Shown here piece after piece: positions 6,353 to 8,775 of a DNA stretch of 8,775 bases. The translations under genes were made by a program, and so were the position numbers. Positions within the stretch are counted from its first letter, which is position 1. Every line of letters starts with the position of its first letter. Source of the DNA: UBA4735 sp036569845 (GTDB taxonomy: Bacteria; Chloroflexota; Limnocylindria; P2-11E); the NCBI GenBank assembly GCA_036569845.1, contig DATCPY010000013.1:1-8775 (forward strand). Direction: 5' to 3'. A model generated the notes under the pieces. The model did not search any database, was not told the origin of the DNA, and saw nothing but the letters and a program-made list of their open reading frames with translations.

Positions 6353-6378
6353 CACCTTATGGAGCGGCAACGCACCAT
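6349..6378 (+). promoter_or_regulatory. candidate sigma-70-type promoter of the MNT-HEPN-comF operon
   Basis: TTGACA at 6349-6354 is a perfect -35 match that overlaps the DUF192 stop. An 18-bp spacer leads to CACCAT (6373-6378), a weak -10; shifted alternatives such as CCATAT (6375-6380) fit the sequence better but need a longer spacer. The position, just ahead of a four-gene overlapping operon and interleaved with repeats, makes a promoter likely even though the -10 is uncertain. Confidence 0.5.
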
Positions 6379-6397
6379 ATGGAGCGTGCACGCTCCA
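6353..6397. promoter_or_regulatory. operator array: 20-bp tandem repeat plus 18-bp perfect palindrome
   Basis: Two direct copies, 6353-6372 and 6373-6392, match at 16 of 20 positions and share CACC-W-TATGGAGCG. The second copy continues into a perfect palindrome TGGAGCGTGCACGCTCCA (6380-6397). The half-site TGGAGCG therefore occurs three times: + at 6360-6366, + at 6380-6386 and inverted at 6391-6397. The 20-bp period equals about two helical turns, so the two direct half-sites face the same side. The array overlaps the promoter spacer and putative start-site region, ending 33 bp before the gene encoding the helix-turn-helix/nucleotidyltransferase. Autoregulatory binding by that protein is the simplest inference. 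Confidence 0.65.
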
Positions 6398-6421
6398 CCG
6401 CGTAGGCGTGACTGACGATAC

Positions 6422-6426
6422 GGAGG
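6422..6426 (+). promoter_or_regulatory. ribosome binding site fixing the GTG6431 start
   Basis: GGAGG is a full core Shine-Dalgarno sequence, 4 nt upstream of GTG6431. The spacer is short, but this is one of the clearest ribosome sites in the window, and it places the start at a point that gives a complete winged-helix domain. Confidence 0.6.
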
Positions 6427-6430
6427 CCAC

Positions 6431-7033
6431 GTGCGGATCGATCACGCACTCGACGACGTGCTGGAAACGGGTGGGCACGTCCGGATCCTCCGGGCGGCGG
6501 TCAGCCTCCCGGAAGGGTTCTCAGCATCCGCACGCGATCTCGCGCGCCGCGCCGGTGTCGCGCATACGACCGCAGCTCGCGTGTTGCGAGCGCTCGCGCG
6601 ACATCGGATCGTCGAGGTGCAGCGCGCCGGACGTGCGGATCTGTATCGCCTGAGCGAGCGGCACACGCTCACGCCCAGGATCAAGGCCCTCTTCGCGGCG
6701 GAGTCGGAACTTCGCCAGGCCGTTCTCGACTACGTCGCCCAGCAGCTCGCACGTCGCGTCGGTCCGGTAAAGGCCGCGTACGTCTTCGGTAGCGTCGCCA
6801 GGGGTGACGCGGGCCCGGACAGCGACGTCGATGTTGCGATCGTTCGACCGCGACGCTCCGAACAGCAGCTCGAACCCGTTCTGGCAGCGCTGTCGGACGA
6901 GGTCCGCGAGCGATTCGGGGCCGAGCTGAATGTCATCGTCGATCGCGGTGACCCGAGAAAGCGTGCCGCGATCTGGCGAACGGTCGAGCGCGACGGCATC
7001 CAGATCCTGCCGCGACGGAGCGGCAATGGCTAG
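6431..7033 (+). CDS. winged helix-turn-helix fused to minimal nucleotidyltransferase (MntA-like)
   Basis: A 200-residue two-domain protein. Residues about 14-78 look like a winged helix-turn-helix (SASARDLARRAGVAHTTAAR, then VLRALARHRIVEVQ and a wing ending LYRLSERH). Residues about 92-192 are a DNA polymerase beta-like nucleotidyltransferase with FGSVARGDAGPDSDVDVAIV (119-138): Gly120-Ser121, exactly ten residues, then Asp132-x-Asp134, matching the GSX10DXD motif of MntA antitoxins. In characterised MntA-HepT pairs this domain transfers AMP to a tyrosine of the HEPN toxin and silences it. The next gene overlaps by 8 bp and is HEPN-like, supporting such a pair. The fused DNA-binding domain and the repeat array upstream suggest it also represses its own operon. 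ELNVIV (165-170) is where a third acidic residue might be expected, but has Asn167. Antitoxin activity is inferred. Confidence 0.85.
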   Translation: MRIDHALDDVLETGGHVRILRAAVSLPEGFSASARDLARRAGVAHTTAARVLRALARHRIVEVQRAGRADLYRLSERHTLTPRIKALFAAESELRQAVLDYVAQQLARRVGPVKAAYVFGSVARGDAGPDSDVDVAIVRPRRSEQQLEPVLAALSDEVRERFGAELNVIVDRGDPRKRAAIWRTVERDGIQILPRRSGNG

Positions 7034-7442
7034 ACCAAAGGCGCACGCCGTTGAGAAGGCGCAAAGCCGGACCTACCTTGCCAAAGCGGAGCAGTTCCTC
7101 GCGTCCGCAGCTCGGTCGGTCGCGGACACGCAGCACGACGCGGCTCTGTTGCTTGCGATCCACAGCGCGATCAGCGCGACCGACGCGGTCACAGCGGCCT
7201 TGGGCGGTCTCCGCTCTGCCGATCCCGATCATCTCAGGGCCGCCGATCTACTGGAGTCGATCGCTCGCGGGTCCGAGGAGCTCCACGACCGAGCGAATCA
7301 GCTTCGCGGGTTGCTCAAGCTCAAGAACCTCGTCGAATATGAGGACCGCCGGGTCAGCGCTCGGGAGGCCGAGACGGGGGTCAAGCGGGCCGAGCGCCTC
7401 GCGGCGTGGGCGCGGACCCAGATCGAGCGGTCGCAGCCATGA
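7026..7442 (+). CDS. HEPN-like protein, probable partner of the nucleotidyltransferase
   Basis: A 138-residue, mainly helical protein. ATG7026 overlaps the previous gene by 8 bp and has GGAG at 7017-7020, 5 nt upstream; a longer frame reaching back to 6930 would add an Arg/Ser-rich, unlikely N-terminus. The layout is HEPN-like: YLAKAEQFLASAARS (17-31), ALLLAIHSAISATDAVTAAL (40-59), GGLRSADPDHLRAADLLESI (60-79), then LLKLKNLVEYEDRRVSAREA (96-115) and a basic C-terminal helix. In HepT RNases the last motif reads R-X4-H-X-Y; here it is KNLVEY (100-105), keeping the Tyr (Tyr105) but lacking Arg and His. R63-X5-H69 fits the loose R-X4-6-H pattern but sits earlier. The protein may be a non-RNase HEPN member or use different residues. 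Its gene overlaps comF by 4 bp. Confidence 0.75.
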   Translation: MARPKAHAVEKAQSRTYLAKAEQFLASAARSVADTQHDAALLLAIHSAISATDAVTAALGGLRSADPDHLRAADLLESIARGSEELHDRANQLRGLLKLKNLVEYEDRRVSAREAETGVKRAERLAAWARTQIERSQP

Positions 7443-8062
7443 CGTTATTGACCATTGCTCGCGACTTGCTCGTCCCGCCGCGCTGCGCGGGCTGCGGCGG
7501 TTCCGAGAGCTGGTACTGCGTCGCGTGCCGCGACGGCTCCGATCCGATCGTCCGCCGGCTCGGCGCCCTCGTGCTCACGGCCGTTGGTGCTCACGAAGGC
7601 CCGCTGCGCGACGCGATCCACCGGCTGAAGTACCGCAATGAGCCGGGCCTCGCGACGGAGCTGGGCGCGATCATCGCCGCGCGGATCGCTGCGGACCTCG
7701 CAGCGGGCGTGCGGCTGGACGCGCTGGTGCCGGTGCCGCTGCATCCGCGTCGCGAGCGAGAACGCGGCTACGACCAGGCTCGTGCGCTTGCCCTCGTTGC
7801 CGGCGCGATCGTCGGTCTGCCGGTCCGCCCGGCGATCCACCGGTTGCGCTCCGGTCCGGCGCAGGCGACGCTCGGGCAGATCGAGCGGCGGGAGAATGTT
7901 CGAGGGGCTTTTGCCGGGATCGCCGGCGGTCTCCGGGGTCTGCACGTCGCGCTCATCGACGACGTCGCCACGACCGGCGCGACGCTGCTCGATGCCGCCG
8001 CTGCCGCGCGAGCCTGCGGCGCTCGCGGTGTGCGCGCGTACGTGGTGGCGTTCGAGGAATGA
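7439..8062 (+). CDS. comF: ComF family phosphoribosyltransferase-like protein
   Basis: A 207-residue ComF protein. ComF homologues are cytoplasmic, linked to DNA uptake in naturally competent bacteria, but widespread elsewhere with an unclear role. The N-terminus has a four-Cys zinc site, C16AGC19 and C27VAC30. Then come DAIHRLKYRNEPGLA (58-72), VPVPLHPRRERERGYDQA (97-114), and the substrate-contact segment SGPAQATLGQIERRENVRGAF (138-158). The PRPP-binding loop is ALIDDVATTGATL (171-183) with Asp174-Asp175. The length is slightly short but all family motifs are present. ATG7439 overlaps the HEPN stop in an ATGA arrangement and begins directly at the typical RDLLVPPRC; GTG7406 in frame would add 11 residues with no family support. 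The next gene also starts in an ATGA overlap. Confidence 0.92.
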   Translation: MTLLTIARDLLVPPRCAGCGGSESWYCVACRDGSDPIVRRLGALVLTAVGAHEGPLRDAIHRLKYRNEPGLATELGAIIAARIAADLAAGVRLDALVPVPLHPRRERERGYDQARALALVAGAIVGLPVRPAIHRLRSGPAQATLGQIERRENVRGAFAGIAGGLRGLHVALIDDVATTGATLLDAAAAARACGARGVRAYVVAFEE

Positions 8063-8775
8063 ATCTTTGGGTCGTTCGCGGCGCGCTGCTCGTGCTGCTG
8101 TCGTTCGCGAACCTCAATCTCATCTGGTCGCCGGACGTGTTGCCGAACACGCTATTCGCGTGGACGCTCGTTGGCAGCGGTAACGTCGACTACGACGAGT
8201 TCACGACGACGTCGTCGGGCGACCCGCGGCCAGATCGGATCGACCGGAACGCGTACTTCTTCCGTGGCTGCGGCCCGATCGATCCCCGGATCCAGGTGTT
8301 CACGACCTCACCCCGCAGCGCCGGCGGGCCGCCACCACCGCTGCCCGATCAACATGTCTGCTCGATCTTCCCGCCGGGTGTCGCGCTCCTCGCGCTGCCG
8401 GTGCTCGTCCCCGCGGTCCTCGCGGGCGTGTCGCCCTCCGACGCGACGGCGCTCCTGCTGCTTGGCCACCTGGTCGCGTCGCTGCTCGAGGCGATCGTCG
8501 CGCTGCTGCTCTGGGCGGTCTTTCGCCGATTCGTATCGGCACGCTGGGCAGTCGCGCTCGTGCTGCTCTACCTGCTCGCCACGAGCGTGCGGACCGTCGC
8601 CTCGCAGGCGCTGTGGCAGCACGCCGGCGTGCACCTGGGCATCGCGATCGCGCTGTGGCTCGTTCTGGAGGAGCGTCCAGCGAGCGCGCGTCGCGCGTTC
8701 CTCGCGGGGCTGGCGATCGGGTTCGGTACCGTCGCGCGCCAGACGACGGCGCTCGTGCTCGCCGGGATCGCGTCT
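8059..8775 (+). CDS. polytopic membrane protein, GT-C glycosyltransferase-like, 5' part only
   Basis: ATG8059 overlaps the comF stop (ATGA) and the frame stays open for 239 codons to the right edge. It has a first membrane helix (about 4-22), then an extracytoplasmic loop with SPDVLPNTLFAW (24-35) and the acidic cluster VDYDEF (43-48). Such an acidic motif after the first helix, followed by many hydrophobic helices, is the layout of GT-C glycosyltransferases that use lipid-linked sugars. A Pro-rich loop (91-97), CSIFPPGVALLALPVL (101-116), further helices (about 129-155, 162-176, 191-204, 213-225) and the conserved-looking ASQALWQHAGVHLG (181-194) follow. I recognise this general pattern (a short-loop protein with SQALWQH) from uncharacterised actinobacterial and Chloroflexota membrane proteins, but the substrate is unknown and the C-terminal half is missing. 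Confidence 0.75.
   Translation, partial: MNLWVVRGALLVLLSFANLNLIWSPDVLPNTLFAWTLVGSGNVDYDEFTTTSSGDPRPDRIDRNAYFFRGCGPIDPRIQVFTTSPRSAGGPPPPLPDQHVCSIFPPGVALLALPVLVPAVLAGVSPSDATALLLLGHLVASLLEAIVALLLWAVFRRFVSARWAVALVLLYLLATSVRTVASQALWQHAGVHLGIAIALWLVLEERPASARRAFLAGLAIGFGTVARQTTALVLAGIAS

Noticed and set aside
6930..7025. Longer N-terminus for the HEPN-like protein starting at 6930
   Set aside because: The extra 32 residues are Ser/Arg-rich and lie in the alternate frame of the nucleotidyltransferase; ATG7026 has a good ribosome site.
1..8775. CRISPR arrays, tRNA/rRNA genes, insertion sequences, transposase or integrase genes
   Set aside because: No regularly spaced repeats, cloverleaf-type sequences or mobile-element coding signatures were seen on either strand.

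Overview
The window is G+C-rich (roughly two thirds by eye), and every well-supported gene except the first is on the + strand. Its core is a Tad/Flp type IV-like pilus locus. Order, compact spacing, TTG starts and the lack of an outer-membrane secretin gene in view suggest a high-GC, probably single-membrane bacterium such as a Chloroflexota or actinobacterial lineage. The lineage is inferred from style only; there is no rRNA or other phylogenetic marker.

Layout. (1) 1-332, minus strand: 5' part of an RDD-family membrane protein, running off the left edge. (2) 333-452: divergent control region. (3) 453-5976: Tad locus: flp pilin (453-611), a hairpin attenuator/terminator (637-670), prepilin peptidase tadV/cpaA (740-1210, probably starting further upstream), a receiver-ATPase cpaE/tadZ (1220-2509), a 148-bp spacer with two inverted repeats, then tadA, tadB and tadC almost without gaps. 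(4) 5957-6352: a DUF192 protein with no conventional start codon. (5) 6335-6430: a dense control region with a TTGACA -35 box, a 20-bp tandem repeat and a perfect 18-bp palindrome. (6) 6431-8775: four genes joined by 8-, 4- and 4-bp overlaps: a helix-turn-helix/minimal nucleotidyltransferase fusion, a HEPN-like protein, a ComF-family phosphoribosyltransferase, and the start of a polytopic GT-C-like membrane protein cut by the right edge.

How the genes work together. Flp is the pilin subunit. TadV should remove its leader, TadA should power assembly, TadB/TadC should form the inner-membrane platform, and CpaE/TadZ should localise or license the machine, possibly under phosphorelay control. TadE/F/G minor pilins, a CpaB-like protein and any kinase are not in view. 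The second operon starts with a pair resembling MntA-HepT (MNT-HEPN) toxin-antitoxin modules, but with a DNA-binding domain fused to the nucleotidyltransferase and no recognisable R-X4-6-H RNase motif at the usual place in the HEPN partner. The repeat/palindrome array just upstream is a good candidate operator for this fusion protein.

The items most worth following up are the 6335-6430 operator array with the atypical MNT-HEPN pair, and the two genes (tadV and DUF192) whose conserved N-termini lie upstream of any ATG/GTG/TTG.
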